Counted from the first letter of the stretch, positions 54,407-63,878 are shown. The stretch is 64,000 bases of DNA from Streptomyces sp. NRRL F-6131 (GCA_000719695.1 JOHN01000002.1:160892-224891); one strand, 5' to 3'. The notes: generated from the letters alone by a model not told the origin. Program-made: numbers and translations.

Positions 54407-55081
54407 ATGACCTGTGTGCTGCTTGCCGAGGACGACCCGGCGATCTCCGAACCGCTCGCCCGGGCACTGCGCCGCGAGGGATACGAGGTGCTCGTCCGCG
54501 AGGACGGGCCGTCCGCGCTGGCGGCCGGGCTCGGCGAGGAGGTCGACCTCGTCGTCCTCGACCTCGGCCTGCCCGAGATGGACGGGCTGGAGGTCTGCCG
54601 CCGGCTGCGCGCGGACGGCCGCAGCTGCCCCGTCCTGGTGCTCACCGCCCGCGCCGACGAGGTCGACACGGTGGTCGGCCTGGACGCCGGTGCCGACGAC
54701 TACGTGACCAAGCCCTTCCGGCTCGCCGAGCTGCTCGCCCGGGTCCGGGCCCTGCTCCGGCGCGGCAACGTCGACCAGCTGACCACCGGCGCGCACGGCG
54801 TCAAGATCGACATCGAGTCGCACCGCGCCTGGCTCGGCGAGGAGGAGCTCACCCTCTCCGCCAAGGAGTTCGAGCTGCTGCGGGTCCTCGTGCGGGACGC
54901 CGGCCGGGTGGTCACCCGCGAGGAGATCATGCGGCAGGTCTGGGACACCACCTGGTGGACCTCCACCAAGACCCTGGACATGCACATCTCCTGGCTGCGC
55001 AAGAAGCTCGGCGACGACGCCGCCAACCCCCGCTACATCGCCACCGTGCGCGGGGTGGGCTTCCGCTTCGAGAAGAATTAG
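54407..55081 (+). CDS. OmpR-family response regulator
   Basis: 224 residues from ATG 54407. Receiver: acidic AEDDPAI (8-10), phospho-Asp52 in DLVVLDLGLPEMDG, LTARADEVDTVVGLDAGADDYVTKPF. Winged helix: LTLSAKEFELLRVLVRDAGRVVTREEIMRQVWDTTWWTSTKTLDMHISWLRKKLGDD and TVRGVGFRFEKN. No Shine-Dalgarno precedes the ATG; TACCAT ends 6 nt before it, so transcription likely starts at the ATG (leaderless). The kinase gene follows 51 nt on. From memory this pair matches SCO3062/3063-type genes next to the peptide transporter; the signal is unknown. Confidence 0.93.
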   Translation: MTCVLLAEDDPAISEPLARALRREGYEVLVREDGPSALAAGLGEEVDLVVLDLGLPEMDGLEVCRRLRADGRSCPVLVLTARADEVDTVVGLDAGADDYVTKPFRLAELLARVRALLRRGNVDQLTTGAHGVKIDIESHRAWLGEEELTLSAKEFELLRVLVRDAGRVVTREEIMRQVWDTTWWTSTKTLDMHISWLRKKLGDDAANPRYIATVRGVGFRFEKN

Positions 55082-55132
55082 CCCGAGCGGACGCCCCGAC
55101 CGGGGGCGTCCACCACCACGGGGAGCGGCAGC

Positions 55133-56380
55133 GTGAAACGCCGGATGATCAACTCGCTGCTGGGTGTCGTCCTCGTGGTGGTCGTGGTGTTCTGCGTCCC
55201 GCTCGCGGTGGTCGAGAAGCGCACCATCGTCAGCTCCGCCCAGGACCGGGTGGACGCCGCCGCCGTCCGGGTCCTCGCCCTGGTGGAGAACCGGCTCGCC
55301 GCCAACGAGCCGGTCACCGGCGACAAGTTCGCCAACCAGGTCTCCGAGGGCCAGTACGTCGAGGTGGACATCCCCGGCCGGGCGGTCGTCTCCAGCGGGC
55401 ACCGGCCCGACGGCGAACACCTGCTCAAGGCGGTCGAGCGCGGCGCCAGCGGCGAGACCGTCACCGTCGAGCAGTCCCGCGAGGCGGTCGACCACGAGAT
55501 CGCCAACATGCTGCTGCTGCTCGGCGTGGTCGCGCTGCTCGCCGTCCAGGCCGCCGTCGCCCTCGCCGTCTGGCAGGCCAAACGGCTCGCCCAGCCGCTC
55601 ACCGACCTCGCCGAGACCGCCGAACGCCTCGGCTCCGGCGACCCCCGCCCGCGCGACCGCCGCTACGGCGTGCCCGAACTCGACCGGGTCGCCGAGGTGC
55701 TCGACGTCAGCGCCGAGCGGATCGCCCGGATGCTCACCGCCGAACGCCGGCTCGCCGCCGACGCCTCGCACCAGCTGCGCACCCCGCTCACCGCGCTCTC
55801 CATGCGGCTGGAGGAGATCGTCGCCCTCGCCGAGGACCCGGAGACCGTCAAGGAGGAGGCGACCATCGCCCTCCAGCAGGTCGAGCGGCTCACCGACGTC
55901 GTCCAGCGGCTGCTCACCACCCAGCGCGACCCGCGCAGCCCCACCGCGGTCGCCTTCGACGTCGACGACGTGGTCAAGCAGCAGGTCGAGGAGTGGGGGC
56001 CGTCACTGCGCGGCACCGGGCGGGTGCTCCAGGTCGAGGGCCTGCGCGGGGTCACCGCCGTCGGCACCCCCGGCACGGTCGCCCAGGTGCTGGCCACCCT
56101 GATCGAGAACTCGCTGATGCACGGCGCCGGGACGGTCACCCTGCGGGTCCGGCCGTCCGGGACGTCCGTGGTGGTCGAGGTGCAGGACGAGGGCCCCGGC
56201 GTTCCGCCCGAGCTGGGCAACCGGGTGTTCGAGCGCGCGGTCAGCGGCCGCAACTCGACCGGCATCGGGCTGGCCGTCGCCCGCGACCTCGCGGAGGCGG
56301 ACGGCGGGCGGCTGGAGCTGCTCTCGCTGCGGCCGGCGGTGTTCGCGCTCTTCCTCGGCCGCAGCCGGCGCGAGGTCTGA
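55133..56380 (+). CDS. Sensor histidine kinase partner
   Basis: 415 residues from GTG 55133 (GGGGAG upstream). TM1 RRMINSLLGVVLVVVVVFCVPLAVV, an extracytoplasmic domain of about 85 residues (KRTIVSSAQDRVDAAAVRVLALVENRLAAN...), TM2 IANMLLLLGVVALLAVQAAVALAVW, HAMP-like linker, DHp with phospho-His in LAADASHQLRTPLTALSMRLEEI, and ATPase N box (TLIENSLMHGAG) and G boxes (DEGPGVP; NSTGIGLAVARDLAEADGG). It pairs with the OmpR-type regulator upstream. Small outer domain suggests envelope or small-molecule sensing. Confidence 0.92.
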   Translation: MKRRMINSLLGVVLVVVVVFCVPLAVVEKRTIVSSAQDRVDAAAVRVLALVENRLAANEPVTGDKFANQVSEGQYVEVDIPGRAVVSSGHRPDGEHLLKAVERGASGETVTVEQSREAVDHEIANMLLLLGVVALLAVQAAVALAVWQAKRLAQPLTDLAETAERLGSGDPRPRDRRYGVPELDRVAEVLDVSAERIARMLTAERRLAADASHQLRTPLTALSMRLEEIVALAEDPETVKEEATIALQQVERLTDVVQRLLTTQRDPRSPTAVAFDVDDVVKQQVEEWGPSLRGTGRVLQVEGLRGVTAVGTPGTVAQVLATLIENSLMHGAGTVTLRVRPSGTSVVVEVQDEGPGVPPELGNRVFERAVSGRNSTGIGLAVARDLAEADGGRLELLSLRPAVFALFLGRSRREV

Positions 56381-56399
56381 GCGGTGTCGTCGGGGCCGG

Positions 56400-56696
56400 T
56401 CAGAACCGCTCGTCGCGGACCACGTCCAGGTCGGTGAACGTGGGCGGGGCGTCGCAGAGCGCCACCATCTCGCGGTAGATCCGGTCGGTCTCCGGCAGGT
56501 TCGAGTTGCGCATGGCGTCGTCGTACGAGGCGAACTCGACGATCTCCACCACGTGCCGGGGGTCCGAGCGGTCGGTGCCGACCATCGCGTGGTCGACGGT
56601 CCGCCGGCCCTCGGTCTTCTCGGCCCAGCGGTCCATCAGGCCGTTGAGCTCCTCGATCCGGTCGGTCCGGCACTCGATGATCTGGACGAAGGTCAT
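56400..56696 (-). CDS. Small dimeric alpha/beta-barrel-like protein
   Basis: 98 residues from ATG 56696 with AGGAGG 7 nt upstream. MTFVQIIECRTDRIEELNGLMDRWAEKTEGRRTVDHAMVGTDRSDPRHVVEIVEFASYDDAMRNSNLPETDRIYREMVALCDAPPTF has alternating strands and helices like the ABM/EthD ferredoxin-like dimers. Many related streptomycete proteins of this length are unannotated. No catalytic residues are obvious. It ends 20 nt from the kinase gene's stop (convergent). Confidence 0.78.
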   Translation of the reverse strand: MTFVQIIECRTDRIEELNGLMDRWAEKTEGRRTVDHAMVGTDRSDPRHVVEIVEFASYDDAMRNSNLPETDRIYREMVALCDAPPTFTDLDVVRDERF

Positions 56697-56807
56697 GGCG
56701 AGCCTCCTGGGTCCCCCCGGGGCCTCGATCGTTCGCCGGCCGCGCTCGCCCTCGGTCACCACTCTCCTCCTGCCGCGCCGGGGGCGGCAACCGAGGGGAG
56801 GCCGGTT

Positions 56808-57377
56808 CTACTCGGCCTTGGCGAGCCGGACCCGCTCGGCGGCCAGCAGCAGCTCGGCCTGGGCGACCACGGCGGCGGCCCCGGCGGGGGCGGCGGCGGT
56901 GGCGTCCTGGACGGCCGGGGTCTCGGTCACCGGCTCCGGGACGGCCTTGAACACCCAGGTCCGGTACGAGACGAAGCGGAACACCGTGCCCAGCCCGAGG
57001 CCGACCACCTTCGCGGCCAGCAGCTCGAGATTGGCGAGTCCGAACATGTACTTCGCGATGCCGAGCAGCCCGGTGTCGATCAGCATGCCGATGCCGCTGA
57101 ACACCAGGAACAGCATGATCTCCCGCTTGCGCGAGGCGGCGTCCCGGTCCCGGTACAGCCAGTAGCGGTAGCCCAGGTAGTTGGTGGCGATCGCGATCGA
57201 CGTGGCGGCGATGTTGGACCGCACCGGGGCGAGATGCAGGCCGTTGATGCAGATCCAGAAGATGGCGAAGTTGACCACGACGCCACTGAGGCCGACCGCG
57301 CCGAACTTGATCGCCTCGCCCTTCATGCCGCGCAGCTTCTGCGCCAGCGAGGGTTCCGACGCCGTGGTCGTCGCCAT
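56808..57377 (-). CDS. GtrA-family membrane protein
   Basis: 189 residues from ATG 57377. Four membrane helices: FGAVGLSGVVVNFAIFWICI, SNIAATSIAIATNYLGYRYWLY, EIMLFLVFSGIGMLIDTGLLGI, LLAAKVVGLGLGTVFRFVSYRTWVF. The loops N-F...NYxxxR-xW and FRFxxxRxWVF are family signatures. GtrA-type proteins move lipid-linked sugars across the membrane or assist glycosyltransferases; in actinomycetes they act in cell envelope polysaccharide making. An Ala/Glu-rich tail (PEPVTETPAVQDATAAAPAG) is added. Divergent from purK. Confidence 0.9.
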   Translation of the reverse strand: MATTTASEPSLAQKLRGMKGEAIKFGAVGLSGVVVNFAIFWICINGLHLAPVRSNIAATSIAIATNYLGYRYWLYRDRDAASRKREIMLFLVFSGIGMLIDTGLLGIAKYMFGLANLELLAAKVVGLGLGTVFRFVSYRTWVFKAVPEPVTETPAVQDATAAAPAGAAAVVAQAELLLAAERVRLAKAE

Positions 57378-57619
57378 ACCGGGCTGCCTCCATGTGCCTG
57401 CGGACGAAAGGTCGCCGGGGCGGGTGCGCCGCGGTCCCCTTGAGCCCTGCGTGCACGCACATGATCGGACCGCGCGTATCAGGACCTGGCCGTCCAGGCT
57501 ACCCGGTTCCGCCGATCGGCTCAGCCCCCCGGGTCCGACCGGACGGAGCCCCGCAGTAGGGACGCGGTCGCGGCGGGAGTGGTTCCACGGCCTCCGACCG
57601 GCCCGGATATCCTGGCGGG

Positions 57620-58777
57620 GTGACTTCCCCGGGCAACGCGAATTTTCCAGTGGTGGGCATGATCGGCGGCGGGCAGCTTGCCCGCATGGCACACCAGGCG
57701 GGCATCCCGCTCGGAGTCCGGTTCAAGCTCCTCGCCGACACTCCCCAGGACTCGGCCGCGCAGGTCGTCTCCGACGTCGTCCTCGGCGACTACCGCGACC
57801 TCGACACCCTGCGCCGCTTCGCGGCCGGCTGCGACGTGGTCACCTTCGACCACGAGCACGTGCCGACCGAGCACCTGCGGGCCCTGCAGGCCGACGGCAT
57901 CGCCGTCCGGCCCGGTCCGGACGCGCTGGTCAACGCCCAGGACAAGGGCGTGATGCGGGCCAAGCTCGACTCCATCGGCGTCCCCTGCCCCCGGCACCGG
58001 ATCGTCGCCGACCCGGCCGACGTGACCGCGTTCGCCCACGAGGGCACCGGCTACCCGGTGGTGCTGAAGACCGTCCGCGGCGGCTACGACGGCAAGGGCG
58101 TCTGGGTGGTCGGCGACGAGGAGGCGGCCGCGGCGCCGTTCCTGGCCGGCGTCCCGGTGCTCGCCGAGGAGAAGGTCGACTTCGTCCGCGAGCTGGCCGC
58201 CAACGTGGTCCGCTCGCCCAGCGGCCAGGCCGTCGCCTACCCGGTGGTGGAGAGCGTCCAGGAGAACGGCGTCTGCGCCGAGGTCACCGCCCCCGCGCCG
58301 GACCTCGACCCCGCGCTGTCCGACGAGGCCCAGCAGCTCGCCCTGCGGATCGCCGGCGAGCTGGACATCACCGGCCACCTCGCGGTCGAGCTGTTCCAGA
58401 CCCGGGACGGCCGGATCCTGGTCAACGAGCTGGCCATGCGCCCGCACAACTCCGGCCACTGGAGCCAGGACGGCGCCGTCACCTCGCAGTTCGAGAACCA
58501 CCTGCGGGCCGTCCTCGACCTGCCGCTCGGCGACCCCCGGCCGCGTGCCAAGTGGACCGTCATGGTCAACGTCCTCGGCGGCGACTACCCGGACATGTAC
58601 CGCGCCTTCCTGCACTGCATGGCCCGTGACCCGGGCCTGCGCATCCACATGTACGGCAAGGACGTGAAGCCCGGCCGCAAGGTCGGACACGTCAACGTCT
58701 TCGGGGACGACCTCGAGGACGTCCGTGAGCGCGCCCGCCACGCGGCCGCCTACCTGCGAGGAACGATCACCGAATGA
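57620..58777 (+). CDS. purK: 5-(Carboxyamino)imidazole ribonucleotide synthase
   Basis: 385 residues from GTG 57620. [58 protein letters not shown] (ATP-grasp lid), [32 protein letters not shown] and [20 protein letters not shown] are the family set. It makes N5-CAIR from AIR, bicarbonate and ATP in purine synthesis. No ribosome site: TATCCT ends 6 nt before the GTG, so the transcript is probably leaderless. purE overlaps its stop (ATGA). Confidence 0.96.
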   Translation: MTSPGNANFPVVGMIGGGQLARMAHQAGIPLGVRFKLLADTPQDSAAQVVSDVVLGDYRDLDTLRRFAAGCDVVTFDHEHVPTEHLRALQADGIAVRPGPDALVNAQDKGVMRAKLDSIGVPCPRHRIVADPADVTAFAHEGTGYPVVLKTVRGGYDGKGVWVVGDEEAAAAPFLAGVPVLAEEKVDFVRELAANVVRSPSGQAVAYPVVESVQENGVCAEVTAPAPDLDPALSDEAQQLALRIAGELDITGHLAVELFQTRDGRILVNELAMRPHNSGHWSQDGAVTSQFENHLRAVLDLPLGDPRPRAKWTVMVNVLGGDYPDMYRAFLHCMARDPGLRIHMYGKDVKPGRKVGHVNVFGDDLEDVRERARHAAAYLRGTITE

Positions 58778-59310
58778 CGTCCCACCCCACCTCCCCGCTC
58801 GTCGGCATCGTCATGGGCTCGGACTCCGACTGGCCCGTGATGGAGGCCGCCGCCCAGGCGCTCGACGAGTTCGAGATCCCCTACGAGGTCGACGTCGTCT
58901 CCGCGCACCGGATGCCGCGCGAGATGGTCGCCTACGGCGAGAGCGCCCACAGGCGCGGCCTGAAGGCGATCATCGCGGGCGCCGGCGGCGCCGCCCACCT
59001 GCCGGGCATGCTGGCCTCGGTCACCCCGCTGCCGGTGATCGGCGTGCCGGTGCCGCTGCGCTACCTGGACGGCATGGACAGCCTGCTGTCGATCGTGCAG
59101 ATGCCGGCCGGCGTACCGGTGGCCACCGTCTCGGTGGCGGGCGCGCGCAACGCGGGCCTGCTCGCCGTCCGGATGCTGGCCGCCTTCGACGCGGACCTCA
59201 CCGAGCGGATGACCGAGTTCCAGGCCGAGCTGAACAGCCAGGCCACCGAGAAGGGCAAGAAGCTTCGGGCCAAGGTGGCGGGTTCCGCGTCCTTCGGCTT
59301 TGGAAAGTAG
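58774..59310 (+). CDS. purE: 5-(Carboxyamino)imidazole ribonucleotide mutase
   Basis: 178 residues from ATG 58774 (4-nt overlap with purK). [112 protein letters not shown] (positions 10-130) contains the SDSD and AGGAAHLPG nucleotide-binding parts and the catalytic His in SAHRMP. It converts N5-CAIR to CAIR. The C-terminal 30 residues are a charged tail. Confidence 0.97.
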   Translation: MTSHPTSPLVGIVMGSDSDWPVMEAAAQALDEFEIPYEVDVVSAHRMPREMVAYGESAHRRGLKAIIAGAGGAAHLPGMLASVTPLPVIGVPVPLRYLDGMDSLLSIVQMPAGVPVATVSVAGARNAGLLAVRMLAAFDADLTERMTEFQAELNSQATEKGKKLRAKVAGSASFGFGK

Positions 59311-59333
59311 TCCTGTCGGATAGAACAGCTCGT

Positions 59334-60551
59334 ATGACCTCTGAGCTGCTGGACTCCACCTCCGCCGCCCTGCTGGAGCGCGCCCGGGCCGTCCTCCGCA
59401 CCGCCCCCGTGGTGGACGGCCACAACGACCTCCCCTGGGCGATGCGCGAACAGGTCGGCTACGACCTCGACGCGCTCGACCTGGCCGCCGACCAGAGCGC
59501 GCGGCTGCACACCGACCTCGTCCGCCTCACCGCGGGCGGGGTCGGCGCGCAGTTCTGGTCCGTCTACGTGCCCAGCCGGCTCGCCGGGGACCACGCGGTC
59601 AGCGCCACCCTCGAACAGATCGACTTCGTCCACGCCCTGGTCGACCGCTTCCCCGACCGGCTGCGGCTCGCGCTCACCGCCGACGACCTGGAGACCGCCC
59701 GGAGCGAGGGCCGGATCGCCTCGCTGATCGGCGCCGAGGGCGGTCACTCGATCGACTGCTCGCTCGCCACCCTGCGCGCCCTGTACGCGCTCGGCGTCCG
59801 TTACATGACGCTCACCCACAACGACAACACGCCGTGGGCCGACTCCGCCACCGACGAGCCCGCCGCGGGCGGCCTCACCGCCTTCGGCGAGGAGGTCGTC
59901 CGGGAGATGAACCGGCTCGGGATGCTCGTCGACCTCTCGCACGTCTCCGCCGACACCATGCGGGACGCCCTGCGGGTCAGCGAGGCCCCGGTGCTGTTCT
60001 CGCACTCCTCGTCCCGCGCGGTCTGCGCCCACCCGCGCAACGTCCCCGACGACGTGCTGGCCCGGCTGGCCGACAACGGCGGCGTGGCGATGGCGACCTT
60101 CGTGCCCAAGTTCATCCTGCCCGCCGCGATCGAGTGGACGGCCGCCGCCGACGAGAACATGCGCGCCCACGGCTTCGACCACCTCGACACCACGCCCGCC
60201 GGGATGGCCTGCCAGCGCGCCTTCGAGGAGGCCCACCCCCGCCCGGTCGCCACCGTCACCACCGTCGCCGACCACCTCGACCACATGCGCGAGGTCGCCG
60301 GCGTCGACCACATCGGCATCGGCGGCGACTACGACGGCACCGCCTTCCTCCCGGACGGCCTCGACGACGTCGCCGGCTACCCCAACCTGATCGCCGAACT
60401 GCTGCGCCGCGGCTGGTCGGAGGCCGACCTCTCCAAGCTCACCTGGCACAACGCCGTCCGCGTCCTGCGCGACGCCGAGACCGCCGCCACCCGTCTCCGC
60501 GCCGCCGGCCGCACCCCGTCGCTCGCTACCCTCCCCCGGCTGGACGGCTGA
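59334..60551 (+). CDS. Membrane dipeptidase-family (M19) peptidase
   Basis: 405 residues from ATG 59334, no clear Shine-Dalgarno (TAGAAC lies 7 nt ahead of the ATG, possibly leaderless). Zinc ligands: [14 protein letters not shown] (HxD), [39 protein letters not shown] (bridging Glu), [15 protein letters not shown] and [23 protein letters not shown] (His), and IGIGGDYDG (Asp). These renal-dipeptidase-like enzymes cleave dipeptides, including some D-amino acids. No signal peptide. It follows purE by 23 nt, so it may be partly cotranscribed. Ends at a strong terminator. Confidence 0.93.
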   Translation: MTSELLDSTSAALLERARAVLRTAPVVDGHNDLPWAMREQVGYDLDALDLAADQSARLHTDLVRLTAGGVGAQFWSVYVPSRLAGDHAVSATLEQIDFVHALVDRFPDRLRLALTADDLETARSEGRIASLIGAEGGHSIDCSLATLRALYALGVRYMTLTHNDNTPWADSATDEPAAGGLTAFGEEVVREMNRLGMLVDLSHVSADTMRDALRVSEAPVLFSHSSSRAVCAHPRNVPDDVLARLADNGGVAMATFVPKFILPAAIEWTAAADENMRAHGFDHLDTTPAGMACQRAFEEAHPRPVATVTTVADHLDHMREVAGVDHIGIGGDYDGTAFLPDGLDDVAGYPNLIAELLRRGWSEADLSKLTWHNAVRVLRDAETAATRLRAAGRTPSLATLPRLDG

Positions 60552-60557
60552 CCTCGC

Positions 60558-60596
60558 GGGGCCGGGCGGGGCGGTCCGAGCGCCCCACCCGGCCCC
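60558..60596. terminator. Bidirectional terminator between dipeptidase and CoA-binding protein genes
   Basis: GGGGCCGGG (60558-60566) with CCCGGCCCC (60588-60596), one C/A mismatch, then GGGGCG/CGCCCC and a 7-nt loop. Convergent genes on both sides. Confidence 0.8.
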
Positions 60597-60603
60597 GGCG
60601 GGC

Positions 60604-61017
60604 TCAGCCCAGCCGCGGGAACTCGATCGCGGGGCACCTGTCCATGACCATCTCCAGCCCGGCGGCGGTGGTCCGGGCGTAGGCCGCCTCGTCCACCACG
60701 CCCAGCTGGAACCAGACCGCCTTCGCCCCCACGGCCACCGCCTGGTCCGCCACCTCCCCGGCCAGCGCGCTGTTCACGAACACGTCCACCACGTCGACCT
60801 GGAACGGGATGTCCGCGAGGGAGGCGTACCCCGGCTCGCCGAGGACCGTCTCGGCCTTCGGGTGCACCGGCACGATCCGCTTGCCGTGCTCCTGCAGGAA
60901 CCGGGCCACGCCGTGGGCGGCCCGGGCGGTGTTGGTGGAGAGGCCGACCACCGCCCAGGTGTCGCCCTTGGCGGTGAGGATGGAGCGGACCGTCGCTTCG
61001 TCGCCGTAGTTCGTCAT
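60604..61017 (-). CDS. CoA-binding domain protein (YccU-like)
   Basis: 137 residues. DTWAVVGLSTNTARAAHGVARFLQEHGKRIVPVHPKAETVLGEPGYASLADIPFQVDVVDVFVNSALAGEVADQAVAVGAKAVWFQLGVVDEAAYARTTAAGLEMVMDRCPAIEF is a single Rossmann CoA-binding domain as in the N-part of succinyl-CoA synthetase alpha (positions 20-130). Small proteins like this are widespread and bind CoA in vitro; function unknown. It follows the UDP-glucose dehydrogenase gene on the same strand by 37 nt. Confidence 0.88.
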   Translation of the reverse strand: MTNYGDEATVRSILTAKGDTWAVVGLSTNTARAAHGVARFLQEHGKRIVPVHPKAETVLGEPGYASLADIPFQVDVVDVFVNSALAGEVADQAVAVGAKAVWFQLGVVDEAAYARTTAAGLEMVMDRCPAIEFPRLG

Positions 61018-61054
61018 GCCCGGGGCAACGAGCGCGGGTGGGCGGGGATTCCCG

Positions 61055-62392
61055 TCAGCTGGGCCGGCCGAGGGCGCGGTACGTCCAGCCGGCGGCGCGC
61101 CAGGCGTCGGCGTCCAGGACGTTGCGGCCGTCGAGCAGGCGGCGTTCGGCGACGACCGCGCCCAGCTCGGCGGGGTCGAGGCCGCGGAACTCCTGCCACT
61201 CGGTGAGGTGCAGGACGACGTGCGCGCCCTCGGCGGCCTCCAGGGCGGAGCCGGCGTAGGCCAGGCCGGGGAACATCTTGCGCGCGTTGTCCATCGCCTT
61301 GGGGTCGTAGACGGTGACCTGCGCGCCCTGGAGCTGGATCTGGGCGGCGACGTTCAGGGCGGGAGAGTCCCGGATGTCGTCCGAATTGGGCTTGAAGGCG
61401 GCGCCGAGGACGGCGATCCGCCGGCCGAGGAAGCCGCCGTCGCACTGTTCGCGCGCCAGCTCGACCATCCGGGAGCGGCGGCGCATGTTGATCGAGTCGA
61501 CCTCGCGGAGGAAGGTCAGGGCCTGGTCGGCGCCCAGCTCGCCGGCCCGGGCCATGAACGCCCGGATGTCCTTGGGCAGGCAGCCGCCGCCGAAGCCCAG
61601 GCCGGAGTTGAGGAACTTGCCGCCGATCCGCTCGTCCAGCGCGAGGGCCGCGCTCAGCTGGGTGACGTCCGCGCCGGCCGCCTCGCAGACCTCCGCCATC
61701 GCGTTGATGAAGGAGATCTTGGTGGCCAGGAAGGAGTTGGCGGCGGTCTTCACCAGCTCGGCGGTCGCGTAGTCGGTGACCAGGAACGGCACCCCGGCGG
61801 CGATCGGCTCGGCGTACACCTCGCGCAGCAGCTGCTCGGCGCGCTCGCTGCGGGCGCCGACCACGATCCGGTCCGGACGCAGCGTGTCGTTGACGGCGAA
61901 GCCCTCGCGCAGGAACTCCGGGTTCCAGGCGAGTTCGGCGCCCTCGCCGACCGGGGCGAGCGAGGCCAGCCGCTCGGCCAGCCGGCCCGCGGAGCCGACC
62001 GGCACGGTGGACTTGCCGACCACCAGCACCGGGCGGGTCAGGTACGGGGCGAGCGCGTCGATCGCGGCGTCCACGTAGGACATGTCGGCGGCGAACTCGC
62101 CCTTGCGCTGCGGGGTGTTGACGCAGACGAAGTGCACGTCGCCGAACTCGGCGGCCTCCTGCGCGGAGGTGGTGAAGCGCAGCCGCCCGGTCGAACCCTC
62201 GTGTCCCGCCACGTGCTTGAGCAGCAGCTCGGACAGGCCCGGTTCGTACATCGGGACCTGGCCGGCGGTGAGGGTGGCGATCTTCTCCGGGTCGATGTCC
62301 AGCCCCAGCACCTCGAAGCCGAACTCCGCCATGGCGGCGGCGTGGGTGGCGCCGAGATAGCCGGTGCCGATCACGGAGATGCGGAGGGTCAC
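61055..62392 (-). CDS. UDP-glucose 6-dehydrogenase family protein
   Basis: 445 residues from GTG 62392. NAD fold RISVIGTGYLGATHAAAMAEFGFEVLGLDIDPEKI; FVCVNTPQRKGEFAADMSYVDAAI; KSTVPVGSAGRLAE; NPEFLREGFAVNDTLRPDRIVVG; TAANSFLATKISFINAMAEVCEAAGADV; the nucleophile Cys in GLGFGGGCLPKDIRAFMARA; and GAAFKPNSDDIRDSPAL. It oxidises UDP-glucose to UDP-glucuronate for extracellular polysaccharide or glycosylation. Close relatives act on other UDP-sugars, so the substrate is the family default. Divergent from the LCP gene. Confidence 0.94.
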   Translation of the reverse strand: MTLRISVIGTGYLGATHAAAMAEFGFEVLGLDIDPEKIATLTAGQVPMYEPGLSELLLKHVAGHEGSTGRLRFTTSAQEAAEFGDVHFVCVNTPQRKGEFAADMSYVDAAIDALAPYLTRPVLVVGKSTVPVGSAGRLAERLASLAPVGEGAELAWNPEFLREGFAVNDTLRPDRIVVGARSERAEQLLREVYAEPIAAGVPFLVTDYATAELVKTAANSFLATKISFINAMAEVCEAAGADVTQLSAALALDERIGGKFLNSGLGFGGGCLPKDIRAFMARAGELGADQALTFLREVDSINMRRRSRMVELAREQCDGGFLGRRIAVLGAAFKPNSDDIRDSPALNVAAQIQLQGAQVTVYDPKAMDNARKMFPGLAYAGSALEAAEGAHVVLHLTEWQEFRGLDPAELGAVVAERRLLDGRNVLDADAWRAAGWTYRALGRPS

Positions 62393-62564
62393 GGTTTCCC
62401 CTTCGGGCGGGCGACGGGCGACGTGCGGTGCGGTCCGGCAGGGCCGCGCCCACCGATGCTATCCGGCCGTGGGGGAAGCGCCCAGACCGTCCCGGAGGGT
62501 CCGGGTTCCGGCCGTTGTCCCGAAAGCTCCTCGTGGGGGTCGCGCCCGGCGGCACAATACGCGC

Positions 62565-63785
62565 ATGGAGCCGGAGGACGAGCATGCGGGCGAGCCCGTG
62601 CGGCGGCCGGTCCCGCCCGGGCTGAGCCTCTTCGAGCCGCGGGAGGGACCGGAGGGACCGGGGGGACCGGGGGAACGCGAGGGCGGCGGCCCGGGTGACG
62701 CCGGGGGCGACAGCCCCGGTGAGGGGGACGGTCCGCCGCCGGACGGCGAGCCGCCGGCCCGTCGCCGCCGCACCCGCCGGGTGCTGCTCTGGACCCTCTC
62801 CACCCTGCTCGTCCTGGTCCTCGGCGGCTGCGGCGCACTCTGGTGGACCGCCGAGCACTACGCCTCCTCCGTGCGCCGCATCCCGGACGCCTTCCCGACC
62901 GCGCCGGAGTCCGCCCAGCCCAGGCCCGTCCCCGGCAGCGGCCTCAACCTCCTGCTGGTCGGCCTGGACGCCCGCTCCGACACCCCCACCACCGGCAGCG
63001 CCGCCAAGGCCCCGGCCTGGCAGGCCGGCGCGGCCCGCAGCGACACCATGATGCTGCTGCACCTCTCGGACGACCGGACGTCGGCGACCCTGGTCTCGCT
63101 GCCCCGGGACACCTGGGTGCCGGTCCCCGGGCACGGCGAGGCCAAGCTGAACGCCGCCTACTCCTGGGGCGGTCCGGCGCTGATGACCGAGACGGTGCAG
63201 AACCTCACCGGCATCCGGATCGACCACCTCGCGGTGATCGACTGGAACGGCTTCCGCGCCCTCACCGACGCGGTCGGCGGGGTGGACATCACCGTGCCGC
63301 GCACCATCGAGGGCGTGGGCGAGGCCCGCGCCTGGGAGGCCGGCACCCACCACATGGACGGCGCCACCGCGCTGCTCTACGTCCGCGAGCGCTACGGCCT
63401 GCCCGGCGGCGACCTCGACCGCACCAAGCGCCAGCAGAACTTCCTGCGCGCGCTGATGCTCAAGGTGATGGACTCCGGCACGCTCACCAGCCCGTCCCGG
63501 CTGGGCGGTCTGCTGGGCACGGTCGGCGAGGTGGTCAGCGTGGACGACCGGCTCTCCAACACCGACCTGTTCCAGCTCGCCTGGGGCCTGCGCTCGCTGC
63601 GCGCCGACGACGTCCGCTTCATGAACGCGCCGTTCGGCGGGTTCGCCACCCGCGGGGAGCAGAGCGTGGTGCTGCTGGCGGACCGCCCGGCGGAGCAGTT
63701 GTGGGAGGCGATCCGCAACGACCGGACGGACCAGTACTTCCAGCAGCACAAGGCCGGCGACACCCTCGGCACCGACGTCGACTGA
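62565..63785 (+). CDS. LytR-CpsA-Psr (LCP) family phosphotransferase
   Basis: 406 residues from ATG 62565. A Gly/Pro/Glu-rich cytosolic tail (1-65) precedes one membrane helix (RVLLWTLSTLLVLVLGGCGALWW). The LCP domain starts GSGLNLLLVGLDARSDTPTT and has ARSDTMMLLHLSDDRTSATLVSLPRDTWVPVPGHGEAKLNAAYSWGG, ALLYVRERYGLPGGDLDRTKRQQNFLRALM; the catalytic Arg and Asp residues of these motifs are intact. LCP proteins attach teichoic acid-like polymers to the cell wall outside the membrane. ATG has no ribosome site; CACAAT ends 6 nt before it. A hairpin follows the stop at once. Confidence 0.93.
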   Translation: MEPEDEHAGEPVRRPVPPGLSLFEPREGPEGPGGPGEREGGGPGDAGGDSPGEGDGPPPDGEPPARRRRTRRVLLWTLSTLLVLVLGGCGALWWTAEHYASSVRRIPDAFPTAPESAQPRPVPGSGLNLLLVGLDARSDTPTTGSAAKAPAWQAGAARSDTMMLLHLSDDRTSATLVSLPRDTWVPVPGHGEAKLNAAYSWGGPALMTETVQNLTGIRIDHLAVIDWNGFRALTDAVGGVDITVPRTIEGVGEARAWEAGTHHMDGATALLYVRERYGLPGGDLDRTKRQQNFLRALMLKVMDSGTLTSPSRLGGLLGTVGEVVSVDDRLSNTDLFQLAWGLRSLRADDVRFMNAPFGGFATRGEQSVVLLADRPAEQLWEAIRNDRTDQYFQQHKAGDTLGTDVD

Positions 63786-63814
63786 CCTAGGCAGCCGCAG
63801 GTCGGCGGCCTAGG
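63786..63814 (+). terminator. Hairpin terminator after the LCP gene
   Basis: CCTAGGC (63786-63792) with GCCTAGG (63808-63814), plus inner GCCG/CGGC after one mismatch and a CAGGT loop; starts at the base after the stop codon. Confidence 0.65.
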
Positions 63815-63821
63815 ATCTCTA

Positions 63822-63837
63822 CTTAACGGTAACTAAC
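63822..63837. promoter_or_regulatory. GTTAA-N6-TTAAC-like operator before the acyl-CoA dehydrogenase gene
   Basis: CTTAACGGTAACTAAC is 8/10 identical to the GTTAA-N6-TTAAC palindrome I recall for the streptomycete acyl-CoA regulator AccR. It lies 41 nt before the start codon in an AT-richer stretch that probably holds the promoter. Confidence 0.4.
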
Positions 63838-63878
63838 CGGTTTCACGGCTGGCACGACTCTCCGAAGAGGCAGGCATC

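Noticed and set aside
61014-63749. A long antisense or shifted frame across UDP-glucose dehydrogenase and LCP genes
   Set aside because: Third-position GC and conserved motifs support the divergent UDP-glucose dehydrogenase and LCP genes instead.
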